A stretch of 64,000 bases of DNA from NCBI GenBank assembly GCA_964624475.1, contig CAZUYC010000096.1, forward strand, positions 52,197-116,196, written 5' to 3'. A program made the position numbers and the translations under genes. Numbering within the stretch: the stretch's first letter is position 1; every line of letters starts with the position of its first letter. Under the pieces are notes generated by a model, which saw only the letters and a list, made by a program, of their open reading frames with translations, was not told where the DNA came from and made no database searches. This DNA is from CAZUYC01 sp964624475. GTDB lineage: Bacteria; Myxococcota_A; UBA9160; SMWR01. Of the stretch, positions 52,370 to 60,470 are shown piece after piece.

Positions 52370-52959
52370 TCAGCAAGGCCGGATTCACCTTGATCGAGAT
52401 CATCGCCGTGGTGGCGATCTTCGCGCTGCTCGTGGCGGTAGTGGCGCCGAACCTCGGCCGGCTCTCGGGGCGCACGCTGCGGGGAGCCGCCGACGATCTC
52501 GCCGCGCGGCTCGAGCTCGCCCGCCAGCGAACGATCGCCACCGGGGTCCCCCACCGGGTGTGGATCGACCTCGATGCCGCCGCCTATCGCCTCGAGTGGC
52601 TCGTCGGCGACGCCGAGGCGGGCGGCGGGCCGGAGGAGCCGGCGCGGCCGGTGGAGCTCGACCTCCGTGGCGACGCCCCTCTTCCGCTCGAGGCGCCGCG
52701 CGACGAGACGCGGGCCTTCCGGCCGCTGGCCGGGCTCCTCGGCCGCGACGAGCTGCTCGCGGACTCCCTGGCCTTCCGGGGCGTCGAGACGCCCGCGGGC
52801 TTCTCCGACACCGGGCAGGCGACGATCGAGTTCGCTCCCGACGGCACCGCCGACTCCACGTCCGTGATCCTCGACGACGAGTCCGGTCGCGCCCTCGTGA
52901 TCGACGTGCTTCCGCTGGCCGAGGCCGTCAGGGTGAGCGATGTCGATGCCGAGAGCTGA
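52297..52959 (+). CDS. gspH: Type II secretion system minor pseudopilin GspH
   Basis: The 220-residue minor pseudopilin has the cleavage site KAG/FTLIEIIAVVAIFALLVA and the GspH body (DDLAARLELARQRTIATGVPHRV). Its leader of about 28 residues (MRPPLQAERAAGRSSCGARP...) is unusually long, contains a cysteine, and is encoded by the second dispersed-repeat copy. ATG 52297 overlaps the gspG stop, and no later in-frame ATG precedes the cleavage site. The end overlaps gspI by 20 bases. Confidence 0.9.
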   Translation: MRPPLQAERAAGRSSCGARPRRAKLSKAGFTLIEIIAVVAIFALLVAVVAPNLGRLSGRTLRGAADDLAARLELARQRTIATGVPHRVWIDLDAAAYRLEWLVGDAEAGGGPEEPARPVELDLRGDAPLPLEAPRDETRAFRPLAGLLGRDELLADSLAFRGVETPAGFSDTGQATIEFAPDGTADSTSVILDDESGRALVIDVLPLAEAVRVSDVDAES

Positions 52960-53602
52960 GCGCGGGCTCACGCTGCTCGAGGTGCTCGGCGCCGTCGCCC
53001 TGCTGGCGATCCTCTACACGGCGCTCGCGGGCAGCGCGATCGAGGGCCTGCGTTCGGAGGGCGAGAGCCGCCGGCGCCTCGAGGCCTCGCTGCTCGCCGA
53101 CGAGCGCCTCGCCGAGATCGAGCTCTCCCTGGCCTCGGGCGTCGTGCCGCCGATCGGGTCCGCCGAGGAGGAGCTGGAGCGCTTCCGCGTCGTGACCGAG
53201 GTGCAGCCGCTGGAGCTCCCGCCCCGGCCGGAGTCGGACGCGGCGCGCGCCGAGCGTACCTCGCTCGCCGCGAAGCGAGCCGCGCGAATCGCGGAAAAGG
53301 ACGTTCCCTCGCTCTTCGCGCCGCCGCGGAGCGGGACGGCGCCGGCGCTGCTCGGAATCGACGTCATCGTGCGCTGGGACGACGGCATCTTCGAGCGGGA
53401 GGTGCGCCGCACGACCTACGCGCTCGACCCGACGGCCATCGAGGCGGCGTTCGCGTCGGCGGCGGCGCTGCAGGCGCAGCAGCCCCTGGGGCGAGGCCGC
53501 GGCGCCGAGGGCGGCCAGGGCTCGCGGCAGGGGTCGAAGGCCGGGCAGCCCCTGCCCGGCTCGCAGGTCCCGCCGCCGGGCGAGGCCGGGTTCGAGCCGT
53601 GA
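52940..53602 (+). CDS. gspI: Type II secretion system minor pseudopilin GspI
   Basis: The 220-residue pseudopilin has the prepilin site ERG/LTLLEVLGAVALLAILYT and the GspI-type start of the globular domain (SRRRLEASLLADERLAEIEL). It is longer than usual (about 120-130 residues) owing to a C-terminal extension of Arg/Ala- and Gly/Gln-rich sequence (LGRGRGAEGGQGSRQGSKAG). GspI normally nucleates the pseudopilus tip with GspJ and GspK, which follow directly. Confidence 0.9.
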   Translation: MSMPRAERGLTLLEVLGAVALLAILYTALAGSAIEGLRSEGESRRRLEASLLADERLAEIELSLASGVVPPIGSAEEELERFRVVTEVQPLELPPRPESDAARAERTSLAAKRAARIAEKDVPSLFAPPRSGTAPALLGIDVIVRWDDGIFEREVRRTTYALDPTAIEAAFASAAALQAQQPLGRGRGAEGGQGSRQGSKAGQPLPGSQVPPPGEAGFEP

Positions 53603-54564
53603 GACCGCGGCGCGCGGCCTTCACGCTGCTCGAGGTGCTCGCCGTCATCCTGCTCACGGCGCTCGTCCTCGGTGTCGCGCTCGGCTTCTACGTCGATCTC
53701 TCGCGCGCGAGCACGCGGGCCGCGGACGGAACCCGGAGACTCCGCCGCGCGGCCGCCGTCCTCGACCGCGTCGCCCGCGACTACGAGCGGGTGGTGCTCG
53801 TCCGCAAGCCCGCGGAGCTCGATCCGCTCGACCATCCGTGGCTCTTCCTCGGCGAGACCCGGCGCGCCGGCACGGCCTCCGACCACCTCAAGTTCGTGAC
53901 CCGGGGACACGTGCCGCGGACCACGGCGAGCCGCGAGTCGGACCTCGAGGTCGTGGGCTACAGCGTCCGCGACGCCGAGGACGGCGTGTCGGTCGAGCTC
54001 CTGCGCTGGTCGGCGCCCAACCTCCCGGAAGGCCTCGACCGCGAAGTGCCGGGCGACGAGGAAGAGGGCGCCGTGCTGCTCGCCGACGGCCTCGCCGGAT
54101 TCGGGGTGACCTTCATCGACGAGCTCGGGGAGAGCCTCTCCGCCTGGGACTCGTCTTCCCTCGTGCAGTCGGGCCAGCTCCCGCTCGCGGTCGAGATCGA
54201 GGTAGCGCTCGCCAACCCGGACGATCCGGAGGCCGAGCCGACGAGGTTCCGCCGCCGCCTCCTGCTCCCGCTCCGCCCGATCGACCTCGAGGAGCTGCTC
54301 GACCCGAGCTCGGCGGTCGGGGGCGGAGAGGGCGACGCAGGCGCGGAGGGCGACGAGGAGGGCGAGGAAGGCGACGACGAGCCGGCCTGCCGCTCGGGCC
54401 CGTGCGCGGGCCTCTCGGTCTGCCAGGCCTTGAACTGCTCCCTGGATCTCGGGCCCTCGGTCGCGACCCTGCTCGGGGACATCGGCGGGCAGCCCTTCTG
54501 CAAATGGCGTGGCCGGATTCCGCAGTCCCTCAGGTCCATGATATTGAACCCGGCCTGCCGATGA
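53599..54564 (+). CDS. gspJ: Type II secretion system minor pseudopilin GspJ
   Basis: The 321-residue tip pseudopilin has the methylation motif FTLLEVLAVILLTALVLG. The residue before the cut is Ala (RRAA/FTLLE) rather than the usual Gly, which could slow processing. After the GspJ fold comes a Gly/Glu/Asp-rich linker (GGGEGDAGAEGDEEGEEGDD) and a short cysteine-containing end (CRSGPCAGLSVCQALNC), not part of the standard family. The GTG start overlaps gspI, and the stop overlaps gspK (ATGA). Confidence 0.88.
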   Translation: MRPRRAAFTLLEVLAVILLTALVLGVALGFYVDLSRASTRAADGTRRLRRAAAVLDRVARDYERVVLVRKPAELDPLDHPWLFLGETRRAGTASDHLKFVTRGHVPRTTASRESDLEVVGYSVRDAEDGVSVELLRWSAPNLPEGLDREVPGDEEEGAVLLADGLAGFGVTFIDELGESLSAWDSSSLVQSGQLPLAVEIEVALANPDDPEAEPTRFRRRLLLPLRPIDLEELLDPSSAVGGGEGDAGAEGDEEGEEGDDEPACRSGPCAGLSVCQALNCSLDLGPSVATLLGDIGGQPFCKWRGRIPQSLRSMILNPACR

Positions 54565-55613
54565 ACCCCCACCCGCGCGACCGAGGTGTCGTTCTGCTCG
54601 TCGTGCTCTTCTTCGCGCTGCTCCTCGCGAGCTCGATCGTCACCTTCGTGAAGCGCTCCACCATCGACGCGATGATCACCCGCAACCGCGAGGCGGCGTC
54701 CCGCGCCGACGCCCTCGCCCGCGGCGGCATCCGGCTCGCCGGCGCGCTGCTGCTCGAGGACCGCCTGCGGGAGACGGCGGGAGCGAGCCTGCCCATCGAT
54801 ACGGAGCTGGACCGCTGGGCGGAGGGGCTCGAGCTCGAGACGCCGGACGGGGCGAAGCTGCGGGTGCGCATCGAGGACACGGGAGCGCGGCTCAACCTGA
54901 ACGCGCTCTTCGCCGTGGACGAGGCCGGCGAGCTCGCGGCCAAGGAGACCGCGGAGCCCTTCCTGATCGCGCTGCTCGAGAAGGCGGTCGACGAGATTCC
55001 GCGCCCGCCCGGTGAGAAGAGCTACGAGGTGCGCGAGCTCGCGGACAACCTGATCGACTTCGTCGACAGCGACGAGGTCCGGGTGCAGGGCGGCGGCGAG
55101 GACACCTGGTACCAGCAGCAGCAGCCGCCCGACCGCCCCCCCAACCATGCGCTCTTCTCCGTAGACGAGCTGCGGCTCGTCGAGGGCTTCGACGCGGACC
55201 TCGTGGAGGCCCTGCGGCCGTACGTCTCGGTCTACCCGTACGCCCCGGGAGGCTGCGAACGCGAGGCGGTCGGCTGCGGTGTGAACGTCAACACCGCGCC
55301 GCCCCACGTGCTCGCCCTCCTCTACTACGACGACGGCGTGGAGCTGCGCCTGGCGCCCGAGGACGTGGTGCGGCGGATCCTCGAGCTCCGGCAGAAGGGC
55401 GAGGCGATCTGCCCGCCGTCCCAAAGCGAGGAGGCCTGCACGCCGATAGGGGAGATCGTGACCAACGCCGTCTTCCCGCCGCCGACCTTCGCCTCGCAGA
55501 TCTTCGTGGTCACCGCCGAGGCCCGGGTCGGCGAGCTGCGGCGGACGATCGAGGCGGTGGTCGATCGCAGCCCGGGCATCGAGCTGCGACTGCTATCCTG
55601 GCGGCCCCGGTGA
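54561..55613 (+). CDS. gspK: Type II secretion system tip pseudopilin GspK
   Basis: The 350-residue protein has the site DRG/VVLLVVLFFALLLASSIV without Glu at +5, as is normal for GspK, and the large globular domain (ARGGIRLAGALLLEDRLRE, GARLNLNALF, NLIDFVDSDEVRV, VNVNTAPPHVLALL). It caps the pseudopilus tip with GspI and GspJ. Cysteine pairs in the second half (GGCEREAVGC; ICPPSQSEEAC) may form disulfides. Confidence 0.93.
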   Translation: MNPHPRDRGVVLLVVLFFALLLASSIVTFVKRSTIDAMITRNREAASRADALARGGIRLAGALLLEDRLRETAGASLPIDTELDRWAEGLELETPDGAKLRVRIEDTGARLNLNALFAVDEAGELAAKETAEPFLIALLEKAVDEIPRPPGEKSYEVRELADNLIDFVDSDEVRVQGGGEDTWYQQQQPPDRPPNHALFSVDELRLVEGFDADLVEALRPYVSVYPYAPGGCEREAVGCGVNVNTAPPHVLALLYYDDGVELRLAPEDVVRRILELRQKGEAICPPSQSEEACTPIGEIVTNAVFPPPTFASQIFVVTAEARVGELRRTIEAVVDRSPGIELRLLSWRPR

Positions 55614-55627
55614 GGGGGAGTCGACCC

Positions 55628-57193
55628 ATGCCGGTCCCGATCCTCAAGAGCGTGCTCGGACTCGACCTCGGGAGCTACAGCCTGAAGGCGGTCGAGCTCC
55701 AGCAGACCCTGCGCGGGCTCGAGGTCGTGCAGCTTCGCAGCCAGCCCCGGAGCCCGGGCGCCGAGGACCTCGCGGAGTCGATCCGGCAGCTCGTGCGCCT
55801 CCACCGGCCCGGCACCGACCACGTCGTGGCCGCGATCCCGGGCGACGCCGTCTCGTCCCGGCGCCTGAGCTTCCCGTTCCGGGACCGGCGCAAACTCACG
55901 CAGGCGGTGCCCTTCGCGGTCGAGGGCGATCTGCCCTTCGATCTCGAGCAGGTCGTGGTCGACTGGGAGATCGTGGGAGGCGACCGGAGCCAGGCCGAGG
56001 TCGTCGCGACGATCGCCCCACGCGCCGAGGTCTCGCGGCTGCTCGCGCTGCTCGAGGCGGCGGGCTGCCCGCCGCGTACGGTCGAGGCCGAGGGGCTCGT
56101 GCTCGGCAACCTCGCCGCCGTCTTCGACCTGCCGGGCGTCCGGCTGCTCGCCGACATCGGACATCGCAAAACGACGTTCTGCCTGCTCGTGGACGGACAG
56201 GCCATCGCCTCGCGCACCGTGCGCCTCGGCGGGCTCCACCTGACCGAGGCCCTCGCCAAGGACCTCGGCGTCGACCCGGAGGAGGCCGAAGGGGTGAAGT
56301 GCGACGAGGGGATCCTCCGGGAGGGCCGCGCCGGGGGGCAGGCCGGGGCCGTGCTCGAACGCCTGGGGCGCGAGATCCTGCTGCTGCAGGACTCGCTCGA
56401 GCAGGTGACGACACGCTCCGGCGCGGGGAGGATCGACGCCGTGGACCTCTGCGGAGGGACGGCGCAGCTCGCCGGCCTCGACCACTTCCTCGCCGACCGC
56501 ACCGGGATCCCGACTGCGCGTCTCGGCTATCCGCGCGAGGGAGCCGGAGCCGGCTTCGTGGCCGGCGGCTCCCCGATCCTCTACGCGCCGGCCATCGCCC
56601 TGGCGCTTCGCGGCACGGCGCAGGCCCGCACGCGCACGAACTTCCGCCAGGACGAGTTCGCCATGCGCCTCGACCTCGAGCGGCTGCGCCGGCAGTTCCG
56701 CAGCACCGGCTGGCTCGCGGCGGCCTGCGTCGGGCTCGGCGCGCTCGCCTTCGGCCTCGACGCGTGGCTCACCTCGCGGCGCGCGGGTGAGATCGAGCGC
56801 GCGGGCGTCGCGCTCTATGGCCAGGCCTTTCCGGGCAAGCCGGCGCCCGAGAACGCGATCGTCGCCCTGCGCAACGAGGTCGTCGCGGCCAACGAGCGGG
56901 CCGCCTTCCTCGGCGTCTACCGGGGCAACCTCTCGGCGCTCGACCTGCTCGCCGAGATCTCGCGGCTCGTGCCGCCCGATCTCGACGTCGTCTTCGAGGA
57001 GCTCAGCATCGACCGCCAGACGGTGCGGATGCGGGTCTTCGCCAAGAGCTTCGAGGCCGCGGACCGGCTCGGCGCGGAGCTCGGGAAGTTCCCGCCCTTC
57101 GCGGGCGCGCGCATCGGCGCGATCGAGACCGACGCGAAGAGCGGCGCCAAGCGCTTCAACGTGACGATCAGCCTCGGCGGGGAGGACGCGTGA
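55628..57193 (+). CDS. gspL: Type II secretion system assembly protein GspL (PilM-like)
   Basis: The 521-residue protein has a cytoplasmic actin-like domain of the PilM/GspL type (VLGLDLGSYSLKAVELQQ, LLADIGHRKTTFCLL, DLCGGTAQLAGLDHFL), one membrane helix (about 360-385, WLAAACVGLGALAFGLDAWL) and a periplasmic ferredoxin-like domain (LLAEISRLVPPDLDVVFEEL). It links the GspE ATPase to the membrane platform. GGGGGAG lies eight bases before ATG 55628. Confidence 0.92.
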   Translation: MPVPILKSVLGLDLGSYSLKAVELQQTLRGLEVVQLRSQPRSPGAEDLAESIRQLVRLHRPGTDHVVAAIPGDAVSSRRLSFPFRDRRKLTQAVPFAVEGDLPFDLEQVVVDWEIVGGDRSQAEVVATIAPRAEVSRLLALLEAAGCPPRTVEAEGLVLGNLAAVFDLPGVRLLADIGHRKTTFCLLVDGQAIASRTVRLGGLHLTEALAKDLGVDPEEAEGVKCDEGILREGRAGGQAGAVLERLGREILLLQDSLEQVTTRSGAGRIDAVDLCGGTAQLAGLDHFLADRTGIPTARLGYPREGAGAGFVAGGSPILYAPAIALALRGTAQARTRTNFRQDEFAMRLDLERLRRQFRSTGWLAAACVGLGALAFGLDAWLTSRRAGEIERAGVALYGQAFPGKPAPENAIVALRNEVVAANERAAFLGVYRGNLSALDLLAEISRLVPPDLDVVFEELSIDRQTVRMRVFAKSFEAADRLGAELGKFPPFAGARIGAIETDAKSGAKRFNVTISLGGEDA

Positions 57194-57756
57194 AGACGCT
57201 GCTCGTGCGGCTCCGCGCCCTGCTCGCGCGCCTGCGCGCCCTGTTCGCGAACCTCGCGCCGCGGGAGCGGCTCCTGCTCTCGGCGGTCGGTGTCCTCGCC
57301 GTCGCCCTCCTCTTCGTGGTGGTGGTGCTCCAGCTGCTCGCGGCCGGCGACCGGCTCGACGGCCGCGCGGCGGCCGCCGAGCAGCAGCTCGAGGCGATGT
57401 CGCGCCTGCGCCGCGAGTTCGACGAGGTGAGCCTGCGCCTGCGCGCCGTCGAGGAGCGCATCCAGAAGGGGCCGAGCGGGAACCTGCGCACCACCCTCGA
57501 GAGCCTGGCCCAGCAGGCCAACGTGAAGGTGGAGTCGATGGAGCCCCAGGCCTCGCCGACCCACGAGCGCTACCGCGAGACCAAGGTCGAGGTCGGCCTG
57601 CGCGAGGTCACGCTCGCGCAGGCGGTGAGCTACCTGCACCAGATCGAGCAGACGCCCCAGCCCCTCTCGGTCAAGGCCCTGCGCATCCGGACCCGCCAGG
57701 AGAAGCCGGAGCTGCTCGACGTGACCTTCACCGTCTCGTCCTTCGAGCCGATCTAG
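57190..57756 (+). CDS. gspM: Type II secretion system protein GspM
   Basis: The 188-residue bitopic protein has a basic cytoplasmic stretch, a membrane helix (LLSAVGVLAVALLFVVVVLQ), a short coiled coil and a ferredoxin-like periplasmic domain (VEVGLREVTLAQAVSYLHQI). It partners GspL. The start overlaps gspL. The stop codon TAG is part of the left arm of the palindromic element that follows. Confidence 0.9.
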   Translation: MKTLLVRLRALLARLRALFANLAPRERLLLSAVGVLAVALLFVVVVLQLLAAGDRLDGRAAAAEQQLEAMSRLRREFDEVSLRLRAVEERIQKGPSGNLRTTLESLAQQANVKVESMEPQASPTHERYRETKVEVGLREVTLAQAVSYLHQIEQTPQPLSVKALRIRTRQEKPELLDVTFTVSSFEPI

Positions 57757-57935
57757 CCCGCATGTCTCACCAGGGCGCGTAGCGAGGCGGCGCAGATGCC
57801 TGTCCTGGCACGAGATCGCGACCGAGGGAAGCGAGGCGTAGCCGACGCTACGCTGAGCACCCGCAGGGAGCGATCTCGTGCCAGGGCGGGCCGATGCGTC
57901 GCCGCAGCAGCGCCCTGGTGAGACATGCGGGCTAG
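57753..57935. repeat. 183-bp nested palindromic element between gspM and gspN
   Basis: The outer arms are exact 26-base inverted repeats: CTAGCCCGCATGTCTCACCA... at 57753-57778 and its complement at 57910-57935. Inside them is an exact 16-base pair, CCTGGCACGAGATCGC (57804-57819) with GCGATCTCGTGCCAGG (57870-57885), and at the centre a small hairpin GCGTAG/CTACGC around 57836-57853. The left end lies over the gspM stop codon. The structure suggests a mobile palindrome or MITE-like unit, or a structured RNA segment in the T2SS transcript. Confidence 0.9.
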
Positions 57936-57976
57936 CCTTGCCCCGATCGAAGCTCTCGCCGGCGCTCGCTGCGCCG

Positions 57977-58789
57977 ATGCGGAGCGTCGGCGCGGCGCTC
58001 GCCTGCATCGCCTTGACCGGTTTCTTCGCGGTCCGAGGCTTTCCCTACGACCTGCTGGCGCGGCGGATCGCCGCGTCCGTCGCCCGGGCCACCGGGTGGG
58101 AGCTCCAGCTCGGGAAACTCGGCCCGCGCCTCTCGCTGCTCGGGCCGGGCGTGGAGGCGACGGAGCTGCGGCTCACCCCTCCCGGGGGCACCGCGCTCCG
58201 CATCGACCGGTTGCGGATCCGCCCGGCCTGGTCGCTGGGCTGGCTGCTGCTCCGGCCGGCCTTCCAGATCGGAGCCGAGGTCGCGGGCGGGAGCGTGGAC
58301 GGGACGCTCGCGACCGGCCCCGCCTTCGCGGGCGAGATCGGCGCGCTCGATCTGGAGCAGCTCCCCGTCGCGGCGCTCTGGCCCGGAGCGGCGCTCGCCG
58401 GGCGTCTCGACGCGACCCTCGACGTCCGCGGGACGGCGGAGGGGGCCGCCGGGTCAATCGCCCTCGCCGCGCGGCAGGGAAGCGCGACGCTGCCCCGCCT
58501 GCCGCTGCCGCTCCCGTTCGAGAGCCTCTCGGCCCGGCTCGCGCTCGGGCAGGAGGCGCTGCTGCGCGTCGAGGAGCTCCAGCTCTCCGGCCCGGGCGTG
58601 GAGGTCCGGGTCACGGGCTCGCTCGGCCGGGCGCCGAGCTTCGCCGAGGCGCCCTTCGACCTGCGCATCGAGCTCGAGGTCGAGCCGGGCCTGCGCGCGG
58701 GGCTGCAGGGCTTCGGCGTACCGCTGCGCCCCGACGGGCGCGCGAGTTTCCACGTCACCGGGACGGCCTCCCGACCGGTGGTCGAGTAG
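57977..58789 (+). CDS. gspN: Type II secretion system protein GspN
   Basis: The 270-residue protein has an N-terminal membrane anchor (VGAALACIALTGFFAVRGFP) and an AsmA-like beta-rich periplasmic domain (LTPPGGTALRIDRLRIRPAW, GRLDATLDVRGTAEGAAG, LQLSGPGVEVRVTGSL). This matches the deltaproteobacterial form of GspN and closes the operon. ATG 57977 is used; a TTG further upstream is possible. The palindromic element separates it from gspM. Confidence 0.85.
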   Translation: MRSVGAALACIALTGFFAVRGFPYDLLARRIAASVARATGWELQLGKLGPRLSLLGPGVEATELRLTPPGGTALRIDRLRIRPAWSLGWLLLRPAFQIGAEVAGGSVDGTLATGPAFAGEIGALDLEQLPVAALWPGAALAGRLDATLDVRGTAEGAAGSIALAARQGSATLPRLPLPLPFESLSARLALGQEALLRVEELQLSGPGVEVRVTGSLGRAPSFAEAPFDLRIELEVEPGLRAGLQGFGVPLRPDGRASFHVTGTASRPVVE

Positions 58790-58818
58790 ATCGACGCCGC
58801 CGCGCCTATCCTACCGGG

Positions 58819-59769
58819 ATGGGCGCCGATGCCCTCCAGCGCATCTTCAAGACGCTCGCGGACCCGACCCGCGTCCGCATCCTGGCGCTCCTCGAGCGCG
58901 AGGAGCTCGCCGTGCAGGAGCTGATGGAGGCGCTCGGGATGGCGCAGTCGCGGGTCTCGCGCCACCTCGCGATCCTGCGCGAGGCGGGCCTCGTGCAGGA
59001 CCGCCGCGACGGCACCTTCGTCTTCTACCGCTTCGCGCCTCCGGCGGCGGGCGCCCCCTGGGCCGAGACCTGGACGCTGGTGCGCGCGAGCCTCGCCGGC
59101 GACTCGACCCACGAGCGGGATGCCGCCGCGCTCTCGCGCGTGCTGGCCGAGCGCGCGGCGCGCACGAAGCGCTTCTTCGAGTCGGTCGGCCCGGAGTGGG
59201 ACGCGCTGCGCAAGATCTTCCACGACGACCTGCTGCGGGCGCGGGCCGTGGCGCGGCTGGTCGACCCGGAGCTCGTCGTCGCCGACATCGGCACGGGCAC
59301 GGGCGTGCTGGCCCTGGAGCTCGCCCGCCTGGGTCTGCGCGTGGTGGCGATCGACAACTCCCCGCGCATGCTCGACGCGGCGCGCGCCAAGGCCGAGCGC
59401 GCGGGCTGTGCATCGATCGAGCTGCGCCTCGGCGACGCCGGGGCGCTCCCGCTCGAGGATGGAGAGGTCGACGCCGCCGTCGCGCACATGGTGGTCCAGT
59501 ACCTGGCCTCCCCGGCCGAGGCGCTGCGCGAGATGGCGCGGGCCGTGCGCCCCGGCGGCCCGGTGGTCGTCGTCGACTTCCTCCACCACCAGCACGAGTG
59601 GATGCGCCAGGAGCTCGGGGTCAGCTGGCTCGGCTTCACGACCGAGGAGGTCGCGGCCTGGTTCGGCGAGGCCGGGCTCGCGGGCTTCCGCCTCGAGGCC
59701 GAGCCCGCGCCCGCCGGCGGGCGCGACCTTCCCGCGACCTTCATCGCCTCCGGGCGCCGCCCGCGTTGA
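58819..59769 (+). CDS. ArsR-family regulator fused to a SAM-dependent methyltransferase
   Basis: Residues 1-80 are an ArsR winged helix (IFKTLADPTRVRILALLE, VQELMEALGMAQSRVSRHLA, REAGLVQDRRDGTFVFYR) without metal-binding cysteines. Residues about 130-315 are a class I methyltransferase (VVADIGTGTGVLALELARLG, DNSPRMLDAARAKAE, MVVQYLASPAEALREM). Such fusions occur in deltaproteobacteria, often beside genes of the S-adenosylmethionine cycle; none is adjacent here. It is probably an autoregulated sensor of a methylation substrate or of SAM state. Confidence 0.9.
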   Translation: MGADALQRIFKTLADPTRVRILALLEREELAVQELMEALGMAQSRVSRHLAILREAGLVQDRRDGTFVFYRFAPPAAGAPWAETWTLVRASLAGDSTHERDAAALSRVLAERAARTKRFFESVGPEWDALRKIFHDDLLRARAVARLVDPELVVADIGTGTGVLALELARLGLRVVAIDNSPRMLDAARAKAERAGCASIELRLGDAGALPLEDGEVDAAVAHMVVQYLASPAEALREMARAVRPGGPVVVVDFLHHQHEWMRQELGVSWLGFTTEEVAAWFGEAGLAGFRLEAEPAPAGGRDLPATFIASGRRPR

Positions 59770-60470
59770 TCCGCGCCGTCCTCCTCGATGCGGTCGGGAC
59801 GCTCGTGATCCTGCGCGAGCCGGTCGGCGCGACCTACGCGCGAATCGCCGCGGCGCACGGCGTCCGGATCGCCCCGGAGCGGATCGACGCCGCCTTTCGG
59901 CGCGCCTTCGCGAGCGCGCCGCCCGCCGTCTTCCCGGACACGCCCCGCGAAGAGGTTCCGGCGCGGGAGCGCGCGTGGTGGCGCGCGGTCGCGCAGAGCG
60001 CCTTCCTCGCGGCCGACCCCGCGCAGCGCTTCGCCGACTTCGACGCCTGCTTCGACGCGCTCTGGCAGCGCTTCGCGAGCCCCTCCGCGTGGGCGCCCGC
60101 GCGCGGCGCCGGCGAGGCGCTCTCCGGTCTGCGCGCGGCCGGGCGCCGCCTCGCCGTCGTCTCGAACTTCGACCGCAGGCTCCCGGCCCTGCTCGCCGGC
60201 CTCGGCCTCGCCCCGCTGCTCGATGCCTGCGTGCTGCCCTCGGACGCGGGCGCCGCCAAGCCGGATCCGCGCATCTTCCTCGCCGCGCTCGCCGCCCTCG
60301 GGGCGCGGCCCGACGAGGCCGCTTTCGTCGGGGACGACCGCGCGCGCGACCTCGACCCGGCGCGGGCGCTCGGGCTCCACCCCGTCGACGCGGCCTCGCT
60401 TGCTACCCTCGCGGATCTACCCGCCCGGATCGGCGCCCTCGACGCGGGCCGCCAGGGAGTGCGACCTTGA
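59766..60470 (+). CDS. HAD-superfamily hydrolase
   Basis: The 234-residue protein is a HAD phosphatase with a C1-type helical cap. Motif I is LLDAVGTLV (nucleophile Asp; the usual second Asp is Val, as in the REG-2-like group), motif II is VVSNFD, motif III the Lys in GAAKPDPRIF and motif IV FVGDDRARDLDPA. The substrate is unknown. It starts with TTG overlapping the methyltransferase stop, and its own stop overlaps tldD, so three genes are coupled. Confidence 0.88.
   Translation: MIRAVLLDAVGTLVILREPVGATYARIAAAHGVRIAPERIDAAFRRAFASAPPAVFPDTPREEVPARERAWWRAVAQSAFLAADPAQRFADFDACFDALWQRFASPSAWAPARGAGEALSGLRAAGRRLAVVSNFDRRLPALLAGLGLAPLLDACVLPSDAGAAKPDPRIFLAALAALGARPDEAAFVGDDRARDLDPARALGLHPVDAASLATLADLPARIGALDAGRQGVRP

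Noticed and set aside
57753..57935. Retron or group II intron RNA
   Set aside because: The nested stems prompted the thought, but no reverse transcriptase gene is in the window.
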